Source of the DNA: an uncultured Methylotenera sp.
Lineage (GTDB): Bacteria; Pseudomonadota; Gammaproteobacteria; Burkholderiales; Methylophilaceae
Assembly (NCBI RefSeq): GCF_946479685.1
Contig: NZ_CAMLGS010000009.1
Location: forward strand, 1-64,000
Length of the DNA stretch: 64,000 bases
Direction: 5' to 3'
The position numbers and the translations under genes were made by a program. This document shows positions 15,628-26,151 of the stretch, piece after piece; position 1 is the stretch's first letter, and each line of letters opens with the position of its first letter. Under the pieces are notes generated by a model that was not told the origin of the DNA, made no database searches, and was given only the letters and a program-made list of their open reading frames with translations.

Positions 15628-16194
15628 TTAGCGGTTAACAAACTGTATTTTAGGTACACTGTCACTGAGAGTGATTTGTGTCACACTGGCATGATCTATC
15701 ACCAAGCGAAACAAACCTTTTAGTGGCATATTCAAGGCATCAGCCAGCATAGCGCGTATCACCCCGCCATGCGTCACCACCGCGACATTCTTTCCACGTA
15801 AGCAATCGCTCACTTCCTCGGTAAAGGCTTTGGCACGCTGATATAGCTGGGTAAAGCTCTCTCCATTGGGTGGCGACAAATGCGCATAATCATGCGCCCA
15901 AACATCAAATAGTTCACGCGGGATACTATCCCAGGCCTGCATTTCCCAATCGCCAAAATGCAACTCCTTTAACCGCGCGTCAACCTGTACCTCACCCAAA
16001 TTAAGCGCCTGCGCCAACTTGGTACAGCGCTGTAGCGGGCTGGCATACACCGCATCAAACTGGATGCCATCCAACTTTGCGCTCAACGCACTGCACTCTG
16101 CCGCAAAATTGGCTGAAACATCCACATCGCTCTGCCCATAGCAAACACCAGCCGCAATATCCAAAGAAGTATGTCGAATCAAATGTAAATTCAT
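15628..16194 (-). CDS. Alpha-ribazole phosphatase (histidine phosphatase family)
   Basis: 188 aa. The phosphohistidine motif LIRHTSL is at the N-terminus, the second histidine lies in VVTHGGVIRAM near residue 142, and YASPLQRCTKLAQ near residue 50 and LKELHFGDWE near residue 85 complete the branch-1 histidine phosphatase signature. In the cobalamin context it is the enzyme (CobC of Salmonella) that removes the 5' phosphate from alpha-ribazole phosphate or adenosylcobalamin phosphate. It is the last gene of the leftward cobT-cobS-phosphatase group, 10 bp after cobS. I leave the symbol empty to avoid confusion with the decarboxylase cobC. Confidence 0.88.
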   Translation of the reverse strand: MNLHLIRHTSLDIAAGVCYGQSDVDVSANFAAECSALSAKLDGIQFDAVYASPLQRCTKLAQALNLGEVQVDARLKELHFGDWEMQAWDSIPRELFDVWAHDYAHLSPPNGESFTQLYQRAKAFTEEVSDCLRGKNVAVVTHGGVIRAMLADALNMPLKGLFRLVIDHASVTQITLSDSVPKIQFVNR

Positions 16195-16204
16195 AACCGC
16201 GAGC

Positions 16205-17011
16205 TCATAGTTGCTGCGCCCATACCAGCAAGCCCAAGTAAAAGGCTAACTCTGTCATCTGCTGCATCGCACCCAAACAATCACCCGTATAGCCACCTAG
16301 CCAGCGTTTGATTTTATTGCGCCACCACACCCAAACACACACCACCGGCGTTAAACAGCAAACAGCTAGCCACAGCCAGTCCGTCGCACTCAGCAGCACC
16401 GGGGAGAAATTCAAATACAGTAGCGGAATCGGCGCCAAACCAAACAACATCGCGAGCAGCAAGCCTGGTGCTTTTATTTTAGTTGCCAGCGGCTTTGCCT
16501 TGCCGCTTTCCCGTACATAATCCAAATCAGCCATCACCAATAGCGCGCACAAGCGGCTAAACGCATGCGCAATTACCAACACAAAGGGTAGAAAATAAGC
16601 AGGCAAGGCGTTAAGTAGCTGATATTTGCTAAACAGCGCCATAAACAAAGCAATGGCGCCATAAGCTCCAAGCCTGGAATCCTGCATAATGGCCAATATG
16701 CGTTCGGTGTCCCAACCGCCACCTAAACCATCAGCGCTATCGGCCAGCCCGTCCTCGTGAAATGCACCGGTGATATAAATCGTCATCGCCATGCTTATCA
16801 GCACCGCAATATCCTGTGGCAAAAATTTACTCGCTAGCGCGAATGCACCCGCGCCTATCAAGCCGACAAAAATTCCGACTAATGGAAAATATTTGGCAGC
16901 ACGATTCAAATCATCAGGATGAAAGTCGCCAAACACAGGCACAGGAATCCGCGTAAAGAAGCTCACCGCTAACAACATATAGCGTCGTTCGTTACGCAGA
17001 AAAGCAATCAC
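16205..17011 (-). CDS. cobS: Cobalamin-5'-phosphate synthase CobS
   Basis: 268 aa multi-helix membrane enzyme that joins adenosylcobinamide-GDP with alpha-ribazole (phosphate). The diagnostic region [18 protein letters not shown], with the acidic metal-binding residues, is at about residues 82-100. [13 protein letters not shown] near the N-terminus and [16 protein letters not shown] near the C-terminus are also conserved. It overlaps the cobT stop by 4 bp and is followed by the ribazole phosphatase, so the last steps of nucleotide-loop assembly are made from one transcript. Confidence 0.95.
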   Translation of the reverse strand: MIAFLRNERRYMLLAVSFFTRIPVPVFGDFHPDDLNRAAKYFPLVGIFVGLIGAGAFALASKFLPQDIAVLISMAMTIYITGAFHEDGLADSADGLGGGWDTERILAIMQDSRLGAYGAIALFMALFSKYQLLNALPAYFLPFVLVIAHAFSRLCALLVMADLDYVRESGKAKPLATKIKAPGLLLAMLFGLAPIPLLYLNFSPVLLSATDWLWLAVCCLTPVVCVWVWWRNKIKRWLGGYTGDCLGAMQQMTELAFYLGLLVWAQQL

Positions 17012-18072
17012 GCAGCAGTCCCGTCAGCAGTGCTCACGCCAGCACTTTCAAACGAGGCCATCTCGTTCATAAAGTTAACCGCAGCCTGCACCAAAGGATA
17101 AGCCAACGCAGCACCTGTACCCTCACCAAGACGCAAACCGATATCCAGCAGAGGCTTAGCACCTAAATGTGCTAACAAGCGGCGATGCCCAGCCTCGCCA
17201 GAGCAATGCGTAAATACGCAATATTGCAGAATATTCGGCTGCAATTGCGCCGCAACCAGCAAAGCTGCCGTTGCAATAAAGCCATCAATTAACAATACAG
17301 CATGCTGCTCAGCGGCGCCCAGCATGGCACCAGCCATCATTGCGATTTCATAGCCGCCAAAAGTCGCCAGCACATCCAGTGCATTATCGCCACGCAAGCC
17401 GTGGAAATCGATAGCCTGCTTAAGTATAGATAACTTCTGCGCCAGCCCTGCATCATCCAAGCCTGTGCCGCGCCCCACGCATTCCTCAATCGGAATGGCG
17501 CACAGCACACTCATCAAACAGCTGGCTGACGACGTATTGCCAATGCCCATCTCGCCAAAACCAAATACATTGCAACCAGCGGCAGCTTCCTGCTTAGCTA
17601 GCGATGCTCCGGTTGCCAGCGCCTGCTGACATTGCGCAGCGGTCATGGCCGCCTCTTGCAAGAAGTTAGCCGTGCCGGCCGCCACTTTGGCATGTACCAA
17701 ATCTGTATTCGCATCAAAATTGTGATTCACGCCAGCGTCAATCACTCGCAAACGCATATTATGCTGACGCGCAAACACATTAATCGCTGCACCTCCCTGC
17801 AGAAAATTCAGCACCATCTGCGCAGTAACGGCTTGCGGATAAGGGCTCACCCCGGAATTGACTACACCGTGATCCCCCGCAAACACCATTAAAGTTGGGT
17901 TAGAGAGTTGTGGCGTCAGGGTTTGCTGAATCAAACCCAACTGCAAAGCCACCGCCTCTAACTGCCCAAGCGCACCTAGAGGTTTAGTTTTATGATTAAT
18001 TTTATCAACAAGCGCCGCCTGCAGCGACTGACTTAATGACCCGATTTTTGGTAAATTTGTGTTTAAATTCAT
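17008..18072 (-). CDS. cobT: Nicotinate-nucleotide:dimethylbenzimidazole phosphoribosyltransferase CobT
   Basis: 354 aa, full length. It transfers ribose phosphate from nicotinate mononucleotide to 5,6-dimethylbenzimidazole to give alpha-ribazole phosphate. Conserved segments are [12 protein letters not shown] near residue 30, [18 protein letters not shown] near 65, [17 protein letters not shown] near 175 and [12 protein letters not shown] near 290. The C-terminal [14 protein letters not shown] includes the catalytic glutamate. It heads the cobT-cobS-phosphatase group. The promoter should lie in the region up to the tRNA promoter at 18168, on the opposite strand. Confidence 0.95.
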   Translation of the reverse strand: MNLNTNLPKIGSLSQSLQAALVDKINHKTKPLGALGQLEAVALQLGLIQQTLTPQLSNPTLMVFAGDHGVVNSGVSPYPQAVTAQMVLNFLQGGAAINVFARQHNMRLRVIDAGVNHNFDANTDLVHAKVAAGTANFLQEAAMTAAQCQQALATGASLAKQEAAAGCNVFGFGEMGIGNTSSASCLMSVLCAIPIEECVGRGTGLDDAGLAQKLSILKQAIDFHGLRGDNALDVLATFGGYEIAMMAGAMLGAAEQHAVLLIDGFIATAALLVAAQLQPNILQYCVFTHCSGEAGHRRLLAHLGAKPLLDIGLRLGEGTGAALAYPLVQAAVNFMNEMASFESAGVSTADGTAA

Positions 18073-18167
18073 AGGGAAAGATTTTACATGAGAGCCACCT
18101 AGATATCACGCAAAGCCGCTACAAACTTTCGCATTAAAAATAAATATACAAAAATATGAAAATATCT

Positions 18168-18197
18168 TTGTCAGATTCTAATTTAGTTTGCTATAAT
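18168..18197 (+). promoter_or_regulatory. Sigma-70 promoter of tRNA-Phe
   Basis: TTGTCA (18168-18173) and TATAAT (18192-18197) are separated by 18 bp. The -10 is perfect and the -35 differs from TTGACA at two positions. A GC-rich discriminator (GCGCGCC) follows, as in stringently controlled stable-RNA promoters. The mature tRNA begins 44 bp after the -10. Confidence 0.8.
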
Positions 18198-18241
18198 GCG
18201 CGCCTTGCAACGATAAACCGAATGCTGCAAGTAGTAAGAAA

Positions 18242-18317
18242 GGCCGGGTAGCTCAGTCGGTAGAGCAGCGGATTGAAAATCCGCGTGTCGCCAGTTCGAT
18301 TCTGGCCCCGGCCACCA
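18242..18317 (+). tRNA. tRNA-Phe (anticodon GAA)
   Basis: 76 nt. The acceptor GGCCGGG (18242-18248) pairs with CCCGGCC (18307-18313), followed by the discriminator A and an encoded CCA. The D arm GCTCAGTCGGTAGAGC, the anticodon loop TTGAAAA between GGA and TCC, and the T loop TTCGATT are all canonical. The GAA anticodon reads Phe codons. No sign of an integrated element is seen at its 3' end; a terminator follows within 7 bp. Confidence 0.98.
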
Positions 18318-18323
18318 GAATTT

Positions 18324-18355
18324 AAAAGGGTTTAGCTTTTGCTAAACCCTTTTTT
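18324..18355 (+). terminator. Rho-independent terminator of tRNA-Phe
   Basis: GGGTTTAGC and GCTAAACCC pair perfectly around TTTT (18328-18349), extended by A/T pairs, and are followed by six T. It is well placed 7 bp after the tRNA. The 246 bp from here to the EAL gene hold no gene or clear signal that I can see. Confidence 0.93.
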
Positions 18356-18601
18356 CATTTGGTGAACGTGACAATTCAATCACGCTAACCTTCCGACTAA
18401 CAGCGAATGAATCAATAATACTCGCGGCATTTACCTCATATTCAATAGCAAGCTACTCGCTAGCATCCTATCATCAGTAAGCTTAGCTCATTAATCAACC
18501 CTTGACCGCACTCAGCACTAACAATAAACAACATACGATTACCCGTATCACAAATAACGTCGAAACAAGAACAAGAGGGCCCACAGGGCAACAGATTAAC
18601 A

Positions 18602-20188
18602 TTAAGCCTTATTTAATCGTTTACAGCATAATCGTATGACTTCGTGCAATGGCTGCGGCTTACCAAATAACCAACCTTGTGCGAACTGGACACCATGCTC
18701 GCGAAGAAGCTGGGCCTGATCCTCAGTTTCCACCCCTTCAGCAATCATCTGAATCTTTAATTGTTTTGCCATCTCAATAATGTGCAGCACCACGTAACTT
18801 GTCGGAGCATCTCTCCCAATCTTATCGACAAATGATTTATCAATTTTAAGATAATCAATTTCAAAAGATTCGAGATAAGATAAGCTGGAATAGCCAGTAC
18901 CAAAGTCATCCAGTGCGACACCGATACCTTGCTTACGGATTTCCGTCAGCATCACCTTAGCCAAATCCGCCTGCATAAATCCGCGCTCAGTTGCTTCCAC
19001 CATTAAATTAAATCTATTTGCACCCGTTGCTTGTATTAAGCCATTTAAAAGTTGGATTGTATTACTCGAGTGTAAATCAGATGCTGACAAGTTAATTCCG
19101 AGGTGGAATTCAGGATACTGTTTGAACAAATCCTCTGCATCTTTTGACACCAATTTAATGACGCGCTTGGTGAGGCTTTCTATCAAGCCGGCATCCTCCG
19201 CTGCCTGAATAAACCGATCTGGAGGCACCATTTCACCACTTGAGCGCTTCCAACGCATTAATGCCTCTGCACCGACACACTCACCAGTTTGCAAATTAAT
19301 GACTGGCTGATAAAGCATAAAAAACTCATTCCGCTTAAGCGCCGCCTTAAGCATGGACGGCATAGATATCTGCACCGACACTAAGTAATAGATGGAGATG
19401 GCTAAAATCAAGCCCGCAATAAGTCCTATCGGGACCAGTATCATGGATAGATTACGTGTATGTTTATCCATGTATGAGGCTGGCAATGCCGCTAACCCAG
19501 CAGTTCTATATTTCTGAGACCTTGCAATACCAATGACATATCCATCCTTCACAAATGTCTCTTCAGGCTGATTCCCTAAGTTTGCAAGCCACTCTGGATC
19601 AAAGTTGCCACGGGATGCAAATAAACGCAGATTGTCCTGAGAAAAACTTGCAAGTGAAACATCCTTTTCAGAAGCTGTTGCATCAATAAGTAAACTCTTA
19701 TTCAGAATGAAGGCATAGCCATTTCTTTCCAAAACAGTGAATGTTGTATCTGGCGCAAATGCAATTTGCACATTAATACGAATCGCGTTTCCCAAAGCAG
19801 AAACCCAATCCACAGGGCCAAGATTCCAGCCCACTTCATTCTTACCTAAAGAAGAGCAGACTAAGATATTATTTTTCACGTGACCCATTGCCTGTATATA
19901 ACTAGATCTCAGGTCAACATTTCTCATGATGCTAATACCTTGTTTTGAGCAGGGATCAGCCAACTGAGCATCACTAATAAGTTGAAAACCATATCTAATT
20001 TGGTCTGAAGTGGCTTCTGTCCTAGCTAGCACGTCTCTCGCATAAGACAGAACCTTTTGACGCTCTTCGCGCTGCCCCTGCTTCCAGGATTGATCAATGG
20101 CAAAGAAAATTGGGGCAGCTAAAGCAATAAAGGCGATGAGTATGGTGAATAATTTTATTGGTGTTGATGCCGATTTAAGCATTTGCAA
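18602..20188 (-). CDS. CSS-EAL domain cyclic-di-GMP phosphodiesterase
   Basis: 528 aa. N-terminal membrane helix (residues about 12-32), then a periplasmic CSS-motif sensor domain of about 210 residues with the cysteines in ADPCSKQG and the CSS itself in ILVCSSLG. A second helix follows near 248-268 (MILVPIGLIAGLILAISIYY), then a cytoplasmic EAL domain. EAL catalytic signatures are present: EALMRW, NLSASDL, EATERG, DDFGTGYSSLSYL, KIDKSFV and QGWLFGKP. The enzyme should hydrolyse cyclic di-GMP to pGpG. In this family the redox state of the periplasmic cysteines controls processing and activity. It is monocistronic. Confidence 0.9.
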   Translation of the reverse strand: MQMLKSASTPIKLFTILIAFIALAAPIFFAIDQSWKQGQREERQKVLSYARDVLARTEATSDQIRYGFQLISDAQLADPCSKQGISIMRNVDLRSSYIQAMGHVKNNILVCSSLGKNEVGWNLGPVDWVSALGNAIRINVQIAFAPDTTFTVLERNGYAFILNKSLLIDATASEKDVSLASFSQDNLRLFASRGNFDPEWLANLGNQPEETFVKDGYVIGIARSQKYRTAGLAALPASYMDKHTRNLSMILVPIGLIAGLILAISIYYLVSVQISMPSMLKAALKRNEFFMLYQPVINLQTGECVGAEALMRWKRSSGEMVPPDRFIQAAEDAGLIESLTKRVIKLVSKDAEDLFKQYPEFHLGINLSASDLHSSNTIQLLNGLIQATGANRFNLMVEATERGFMQADLAKVMLTEIRKQGIGVALDDFGTGYSSLSYLESFEIDYLKIDKSFVDKIGRDAPTSYVVLHIIEMAKQLKIQMIAEGVETEDQAQLLREHGVQFAQGWLFGKPQPLHEVIRLCCKRLNKA

Positions 20189-20400
20189 GATGTCCTATTC
20201 ACAGGCTATATACAATCAAACAACTGTACTGGAATATCACTCAAACATTCAGAATATGCAGATAAATAATTAGTCCAAATGTAAAGCCAATATTACCAAC
20301 GTAACAATTATGCCATGCTCTAGCAAGACAACATATTGATTTATATTACTTTATAAATTGATAGCCTGCGTGCCGCATTGAGACGCCTTGTAAATAGACA

Positions 20401-21924
20401 CTAGCGCTTAGTAGCAAGCCCCATCGCATCTTCCATCACATAATAGATATAACTTTGCTCTTGTATGCCATGAAATAATTGTGCATTAGGGCCGCCGGCA
20501 AAAATAGCGACATCCTCCCCGCCATGAGTTTCTGATGCCAGTGGCACCATTACTTCCTGGTGAAAGTCCGGGTCTTCGGTATTCACAGCACTCATATCTT
20601 CCACCCGGCCAGCACGCGGCGCTTTTGCATGCGCATCGCCATCGGTCGCATATCCTGCACCATTGGCAAAACTGATGGTGGTATAGGGGTTACCATCCAA
20701 CGCCTTTTCCGGGGCGGCATCACCCGGAAATACCACTTTGCCCAATATGGGGTTGCCACGTTTGGCATAGCCGCCTATCGTCAGGGTGTGACTGTGGTCG
20801 GCCGTCACGATAATGAGCGTATCTTTCATATCGACCTTACGCATAGCCAACCTAACCGCGTCAGATAAAGCCACGGTTTCACTTAGGGTGCGGTAAGCAT
20901 TGTTTGCATGCGATGCATGGTCGATACGGCCAGCCTCTACCATTAAGAAATAGCCTTTTTTGTTACGCTTTAATACATCAATCGCTTTATCGGTCATTTC
21001 TGCCAGAGATGGCTCACCGCCAGCATCCGTCGGACGATCATGGTCATACTTCATATGTGATGGCTCAAACAGGCCCAATAATCGCTGACCGCTTGCCGGA
21101 TTAAAGGCATCAAACTGCGCTTTATTCCATACATAGTGCGCGTTAAATTTTGTTTGGAACTCCTGTATTAGATTTCGCCCATCGTTACGCTTACCTTGAA
21201 CGTTAGAGTACTCAGGGTCACTCTGTGTTTTAGGCAATAAATAGCTACGGCCACCGCCTAATGCCACCTCCAGACCATCGCCGAGCTGATTCGGCCCAAA
21301 GCTATCGACCAGCTGAGCGGCAATATCTTTTACATCCGTCCCGGCCGGTAGATTGCTATCTGCCTCCCAATCGCGGTTACTCGTATGCGCATAGGTAGCG
21401 GCAGGTGTGGCATGAGTAATGCGGGCGGTGGATACGATGCCGGTAGCGCGCCCACTTAACTCAGCCTTTTCCAAAATAGTAGTTAGCTTGTTTGCTTGTA
21501 TCACTGCGCCACTAGGCTCTGAGCGCGTAACAGACTGGTTAACAGACAAGCCACCATCGTTGGTTTTTACACCGGTCACTATCGCAGTCATGGTAGGCGC
21601 CGAGTCGGAGGTTTGCTGATTGGCAGAATAGGTTTTAGAAAGCGCCAAATAAGGCAAACGCTCAAATGCTAATTGATTACGCTCACCATCTTCACCTTTA
21701 CGCTGCCCTTCAAAAATACGCGAAGCAGTAATGGTTGAGATACCCATCCCATCCCCTACAAACAAAATCACGTTCTTAGCGCGCCCTAATTCCGGTTGCA
21801 GCTTTTTTGCAGCAGCTAATGCCGCTTCACCGTCATTAATCCAGGTCTGCGCATTCTCCGCCATGACGGATGCGCTACCCACTAAACATGCTCCTGAGAG
21901 CAGGATTAAACTCAATCTATTCAT
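20401..21924 (-). CDS. phoA: Alkaline phosphatase (PhoA family)
   Basis: 507 aa with a signal peptide ending at about residue 22 (SASVMA), so periplasmic. The metal-binding motif NVILFVGDGMGIST lies near residue 50, the phosphorylated serine in TSDSAPTMTAIVTG near residue 105, and the ligands in VEAGRIDHASHANN and IIVTADHSHTL further on. SETHGGEDVAIFAGGPNA near the C-terminus supplies the last zinc histidine. It hydrolyses phosphate monoesters and is probably induced by phosphate starvation, though no convincing Pho box is visible upstream. Confidence 0.9.
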   Translation of the reverse strand: MNRLSLILLSGACLVGSASVMAENAQTWINDGEAALAAAKKLQPELGRAKNVILFVGDGMGISTITASRIFEGQRKGEDGERNQLAFERLPYLALSKTYSANQQTSDSAPTMTAIVTGVKTNDGGLSVNQSVTRSEPSGAVIQANKLTTILEKAELSGRATGIVSTARITHATPAATYAHTSNRDWEADSNLPAGTDVKDIAAQLVDSFGPNQLGDGLEVALGGGRSYLLPKTQSDPEYSNVQGKRNDGRNLIQEFQTKFNAHYVWNKAQFDAFNPASGQRLLGLFEPSHMKYDHDRPTDAGGEPSLAEMTDKAIDVLKRNKKGYFLMVEAGRIDHASHANNAYRTLSETVALSDAVRLAMRKVDMKDTLIIVTADHSHTLTIGGYAKRGNPILGKVVFPGDAAPEKALDGNPYTTISFANGAGYATDGDAHAKAPRAGRVEDMSAVNTEDPDFHQEVMVPLASETHGGEDVAIFAGGPNAQLFHGIQEQSYIYYVMEDAMGLATKR

Positions 21925-21949
21925 GCTTATCGTTCCTAACCTAAACTAA

Positions 21950-22514
21950 AAAACACTGTTATCTACAATATTGCACTTCATCTCATCATTACATCATATA
22001 AGTCAATTGTGACGACAGTATGGAATGACCGTCAACACGGCTTGGGCAGATATCAACACGCCACTCGGCGCTTTAGCCACATCCACAATTTATGTGGATA
22101 ACTTTGTGGGCGCGATGGGGATAGCAGCGCTAAGTGACTGGCACACATAGCAAACGCCCAATCGTAGAAATTTTGAACACAGAACACCGCGCCCTTAACG
22201 GAAACAAACCAATAACTAGCGCGCAAAGAGGTACAAATTCAAGATTTATATAGGAATATTAACGCGTTATATTCATGAGACCACGTTTTGTATTACCATA
22301 TAGGCATCATCATCCATCATCTGCAGGCCGCATATAGGCGATGCTGCATGCGAGTCAGCATAAAACAAATGACGGCGTAGCTTGTCTACCGTTGAGTATG
22401 ATCAAAACTTGTATATACGCAAGCGTGCAAACAGTTAAATGCAGGCATCACCAATACAAGTTGTTGCCACTTAATTTTTTAGTTAGTTATTTTTAGTTAC
22501 TTCAGGTTTATTTA
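21950..22514. other. Intergenic region between phoA and rhodanese gene
   Basis: 565 bp without a supportable gene. It must hold the divergent promoters of phoA (leftward) and the rhodanese-tusA pair (rightward). I see no strong consensus promoter, terminator or repeat. A GGTCAT/CTGTCG pair near 22008-22030 only loosely resembles a Pho box. Confidence 0.5.
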
Positions 22515-22850
22515 ATGAGCACTTACAATGAAATTGACGCACATGACCTATCTGTCATGCTGAGCAAAAAATCACTTCTACTGGTAGATGTACGTAATGA
22601 TGACGAGGTTGCGCGCGGCGTGATTGAGAATGCCGTACACATTCCATTAGCCATGCTACCGGTTCAGTATGAGTCGCTCACCAAGGCAGAAACCATCGTG
22701 TTTTACTGTCATAGCGGCGTACGCTCAGCGCATGCAGCGGCGTTTGCTGCCAGCAAGGGCTGTAAGCACGTTTATAATTTAGCAGGTGGCGTGCTGGCTT
22801 GGGCGCGTGCCGGCTATCACTTTGTGCCATTCAACCCTCTGTCTAAATAA
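22515..22850 (+). CDS. Rhodanese-like domain protein
   Basis: 111 aa, a single rhodanese domain. LLLVDVRNDDEVARGVI lies near residue 20, the active-site cysteine is in VFYCHSGVRSAHAA near residue 70, and NLAGGVLAWARAGY lies near the end. It probably carries persulfide sulfur. It is followed 32 bp later by a TusA-family gene in the same direction, so the two may form a small sulfur-relay operon. Confidence 0.88.
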   Translation: MSTYNEIDAHDLSVMLSKKSLLLVDVRNDDEVARGVIENAVHIPLAMLPVQYESLTKAETIVFYCHSGVRSAHAAAFAASKGCKHVYNLAGGVLAWARAGYHFVPFNPLSK

Positions 22851-22882
22851 CCCCCCGCTCTTAGCAACACAGGAAAACCATT

Positions 22883-23116
22883 ATGCATTTTGATAAAGTA
22901 GTTGATGCCACAGGTCTAAACTGCCCACTACCGATTTTGCGCTGTAAAAAAGGCCTGAATGATATGGCGCCTGCGCAAGTGCTAAAAATCATCTCTACCG
23001 ACCCAGGCTCAGTGAAAGACTTTAACGCTTTTTGCGTGCAAACCGGGCATGAGCTTTTACTGTTAGAAGAGGACGAAACCGCTTTTACCTTCTACATCAA
23101 AAAGCGCACCAGCTAA
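22883..23116 (+). CDS. TusA family sulfurtransferase
   Basis: 77 aa. The diagnostic TusA motif DATGLNCPLPILRCKKGL is near the N-terminus with the sulfur-carrying cysteine in the CP.P pattern, and the SSTDPGS-like turn (ISTDPGSVKDF) follows. The fold is a small alpha/beta two-layer sandwich. It probably accepts sulfur from the neighbouring rhodanese for tRNA thiolation, molybdenum cofactor or other routes. A bidirectional terminator separates it from the convergent valS gene. Confidence 0.88.
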   Translation: MHFDKVVDATGLNCPLPILRCKKGLNDMAPAQVLKIISTDPGSVKDFNAFCVQTGHELLLLEEDETAFTFYIKKRTS

Positions 23117-23165
23117 TAGCTATACGCATTAGCGTATTCAAGGCCAATCTTTAGCCGCATAAAAA

Positions 23166-23210
23166 AACGCCGCATGCTGAACCGAGTTAATCGGCTCCGC
23201 ATGCGGCGTT
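23166..23210. terminator. Bidirectional terminator between tusA-like gene and valS
   Basis: AACGCCGCATGC (23166-23177) pairs perfectly with GCATGCGGCGTT (23199-23210), and an inner pair (GAACCGA / TCGGCTC) extends the stem. A-tracts on the left give a T-tract for leftward transcription from valS. It sits between two convergent genes. Confidence 0.88.
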
Positions 23211-23229
23211 AAATATTAGCAAATAGCCC

Positions 23230-26118
23230 TTATTTAAGCTTAGCTAACTGCGCTTGCAGCTTATCCAAACTAGCACTAAAGTCTGCCACACGCGCTTTTT
23301 CCTGCTCTACCACCGCAGCTGGCGCTCTTGCTACAAAACTCTCGTTATTAAGCTTACCATTGGCTTTGTTGATTTCAGCTTCCAAACGCGCAATTTCTTT
23401 ACCTAAACGCTCTTTTTCTGCTGCAACATCGATCTCAACTTTCAGCATCAGCTTAAAGTCATTCACCAGCATCACCGGTGCATCAGCCTCTGGCAACTCG
23501 GTAACAATGGCTACATCCTCAAGCTTAGCCAGTGCTTTCAGGTAAGGTGCGTAGGCGGTTAATGCCTCTGCATCACCCGCAGCAATCAGTGGCACGCGTG
23601 CCGCTGGGGAAATACCCATTTCACCGCGTAAACTGCGGCATGCATCCACCGCTTGCTTCAGCTGTGCTACCCATGCCTCTGAGGCTTCATCCAGCTTGCC
23701 TAACTGCGCTTTTGGATACACCTCCAGCATGATACTGGCGCCGTGTTTTTCCGTCATTGGCGCTACCGTTTGCCAAATTTCTTCGGTGATAAACGGCATA
23801 ATCGGGTGAGCTAGGCGTAAGATGGTTTCCAGCACGCGCAGCAGGGTACGGCGAGTACCGATTTTCTCTGCCTCGTTACCGTTTTGCATCTGTACTTTAG
23901 CCAACTCTAGATACCAGTCGCAGTACTCATCCCACACAAACTCGTAAATGGCTTTAGCGGCCAAGTCAAAACGGTAGTCTTCAAACGCACGCTCAACTTC
24001 AGCTTCTGTGCGCTGCAAAACACTCACTATCCAGCGGTCTGCAGCTGAGAATACACGACCGCCTTCTACGCAGCTGCCAAGCCCAAAGCCATTGTCCTGG
24101 CCTTCGGTATTCATCAGCACAAAGCGCGTAGCGTTCCACAACTTATTGCAGAAATTGCGGTAACCGTCACAGCGCTGCAAATCGAATTTAATGTCACGGC
24201 CTGGCGAAGCTAATGCCGCAAACGTGAAGCGTAGCGCATCGGTACCGTAAGCGTTAATGCCTTCCGGGAACTCTTTACGCGTGCGCTTCTCAATTTTTTC
24301 CGCGTCTTTCGGGTTCATCAAACCTGTGGTGCGCTTTTTAATCAGCTCATCTAGGCCAATGCCGTCAATCAAGTCAATCGGGTCTAGCACGTTGCCTTTA
24401 GATTTACTCATCTTCTGGCCTTCGGCATCGCGAATCAAGCCGTGCACATACACGTGCTTGAACGGAATCTTGCCGGTGATATGCGTGGTCATCATCACCA
24501 TACGCGCCACCCAGAAGAAAATAATATCAAAACCAGTCACCAGCACTGAAGATGGCAAATACTGCTGCAAGGCAACATTGGCTGCATCTTTCTCCGCATC
24601 GCCAGTCCAGTCCAGCGTTGAGAATGGCCATAGGGCTGATGAATACCAGGTATCCAGCACGTCATCATCACGCTTCAGATTACCTGTATAGCCGTCTTTA
24701 GCCGCCTGTGCCTTAGCCTCTGCCTCATCATGCGCCACGTAGACTTTGCCCTCATCAGAATACCAAGCAGGAATCTGATGGCCCCACCATAGCTGGCGAG
24801 AAATACACCAATCTTGAATGTTATTCAGCCACTGGTTGTAGGTGTTAACCCAGTTTTCAGGGTAGAACTTAATCTCGCCGCTGGCCACCACGTCTAACGC
24901 TTTTTGTGTGATGGATTTGCCGTCAGCTGCAGGCTTGCTCATCGCTACGAACCATTGGTCGGTGAGCATAGGCTCAATCACCACATTGGTACGGTCGCCA
25001 CGCGGCACTTTGAGTTTATGCTTTTCAGCTTTAACCAGATAGTTTTGTGCCTCTAAGTCTGCCACCACCTGTTTACGCGCAGCAAACCGCTCCAAGCCAA
25101 CCAAGTTGGCAGGCATAGCGATAGACGGCTTAGCCGCGCCATCTGCTGCCCACACTTCAGCGGCTGCTGGCACAAAGCCTTGCAGATTAAGAATAACAAT
25201 TTTATCCAAACCTTGACGCTGACCGACCATATTGTCGTTAAAGTCATGCGCAGGCGTTACTTTCACCACACCGGTACCGAATTCCAAATCAACGTAGTCG
25301 TCGGCAATAATCGGGATTTCACGGTTGCACAGTGGTAATTGTACGGTTTTACCAATCAGATGCTTGTAGCGCGCATCTTCCGGATGCACCATCACCGCCA
25401 CGTCACCTAGCATAGTTTCCGGACGTGTGGTTGCTACAGTTAAATGACCAGAACCATCCGCCAACGGATAGTTGATGTGCCACATAAAGCCATCTTCTTC
25501 TTCCTGCACCACTTCTAGGTCAGATACCGCAGTGCCTAGCTTCACGTCCCAGTTCACCAGGCGCTTGCCGCGGTAAATCAAACCTTCGTTATACAGGCGG
25601 ACAAAAGTCTCGGTCACTACTTTATTCAAACCGGCATCCATCGTGAAGCGCTCGCGGCTCCAGTCTGGTGAGGTGCCTAAGCGGCGCATCTGTTTAGTGA
25701 TGGTGCCGCCTGAGTATTCTTTCCACTCCCACACTTTTTCCAAGAACTTTTCGCGGCCTAAATCATGGCGCGATACACCTTGCGCATCCAACTGGCGCTC
25801 TACTACAATTTGCGTAGCGATACCGGCATGGTCAGTACCTGGCTGCCACAGTGTGTTGTCGCCACGCATACGGTGGTAGCGTGTCAGTGCGTCCATCAGG
25901 GTCTGGTTAAAGCCATGCCCCATGTGCAGTGTGCCAGTGACGTTAGGTGGCGGCAATAAGATACAGAAGTTGTCTTGCTTGGTGGTGTCTAGACCTGCGC
26001 CATAATAGCCCTGCCCCTCCCAGAATTCATACCATTTACTTTCTATGGTTTTAGGGTCGAAGGATTTGGCTAGCTCTTTGTTTTCTTGCATGTTTTGTGT
26101 CGAGTTTTCAGTTGTCAT
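23230..26118 (-). CDS. valS: Valyl-tRNA synthetase
   Basis: 962 aa, full length. Class I synthetase that charges tRNA-Val. The HIGH-type motif is in [17 protein letters not shown] near residue 52, the KMSKS motif in [15 protein letters not shown] near residue 560, and the anticodon-binding and C-terminal coiled coil ([20 protein letters not shown]) near the end. The editing domain lies between about 190 and 390. The start MTTENSTQN has an upstream region of only about 30 bp to the next leftward gene, so it may be transcribed with lemA and the GIDE gene. Confidence 0.97.
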   Translation of the reverse strand: MTTENSTQNMQENKELAKSFDPKTIESKWYEFWEGQGYYGAGLDTTKQDNFCILLPPPNVTGTLHMGHGFNQTLMDALTRYHRMRGDNTLWQPGTDHAGIATQIVVERQLDAQGVSRHDLGREKFLEKVWEWKEYSGGTITKQMRRLGTSPDWSRERFTMDAGLNKVVTETFVRLYNEGLIYRGKRLVNWDVKLGTAVSDLEVVQEEEDGFMWHINYPLADGSGHLTVATTRPETMLGDVAVMVHPEDARYKHLIGKTVQLPLCNREIPIIADDYVDLEFGTGVVKVTPAHDFNDNMVGQRQGLDKIVILNLQGFVPAAAEVWAADGAAKPSIAMPANLVGLERFAARKQVVADLEAQNYLVKAEKHKLKVPRGDRTNVVIEPMLTDQWFVAMSKPAADGKSITQKALDVVASGEIKFYPENWVNTYNQWLNNIQDWCISRQLWWGHQIPAWYSDEGKVYVAHDEAEAKAQAAKDGYTGNLKRDDDVLDTWYSSALWPFSTLDWTGDAEKDAANVALQQYLPSSVLVTGFDIIFFWVARMVMMTTHITGKIPFKHVYVHGLIRDAEGQKMSKSKGNVLDPIDLIDGIGLDELIKKRTTGLMNPKDAEKIEKRTRKEFPEGINAYGTDALRFTFAALASPGRDIKFDLQRCDGYRNFCNKLWNATRFVLMNTEGQDNGFGLGSCVEGGRVFSAADRWIVSVLQRTEAEVERAFEDYRFDLAAKAIYEFVWDEYCDWYLELAKVQMQNGNEAEKIGTRRTLLRVLETILRLAHPIMPFITEEIWQTVAPMTEKHGASIMLEVYPKAQLGKLDEASEAWVAQLKQAVDACRSLRGEMGISPAARVPLIAAGDAEALTAYAPYLKALAKLEDVAIVTELPEADAPVMLVNDFKLMLKVEIDVAAEKERLGKEIARLEAEINKANGKLNNESFVARAPAAVVEQEKARVADFSASLDKLQAQLAKLK

Positions 26119-26151
26119 AACCTAGCATTTTAGCACAGGGCAAACCTGCTG

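Noticed and set aside
22008..22035. Possible Pho box upstream of phoA
   Set aside because: The two half-sites are off by two bases from the normal spacing and only partly match, so I do not call it.
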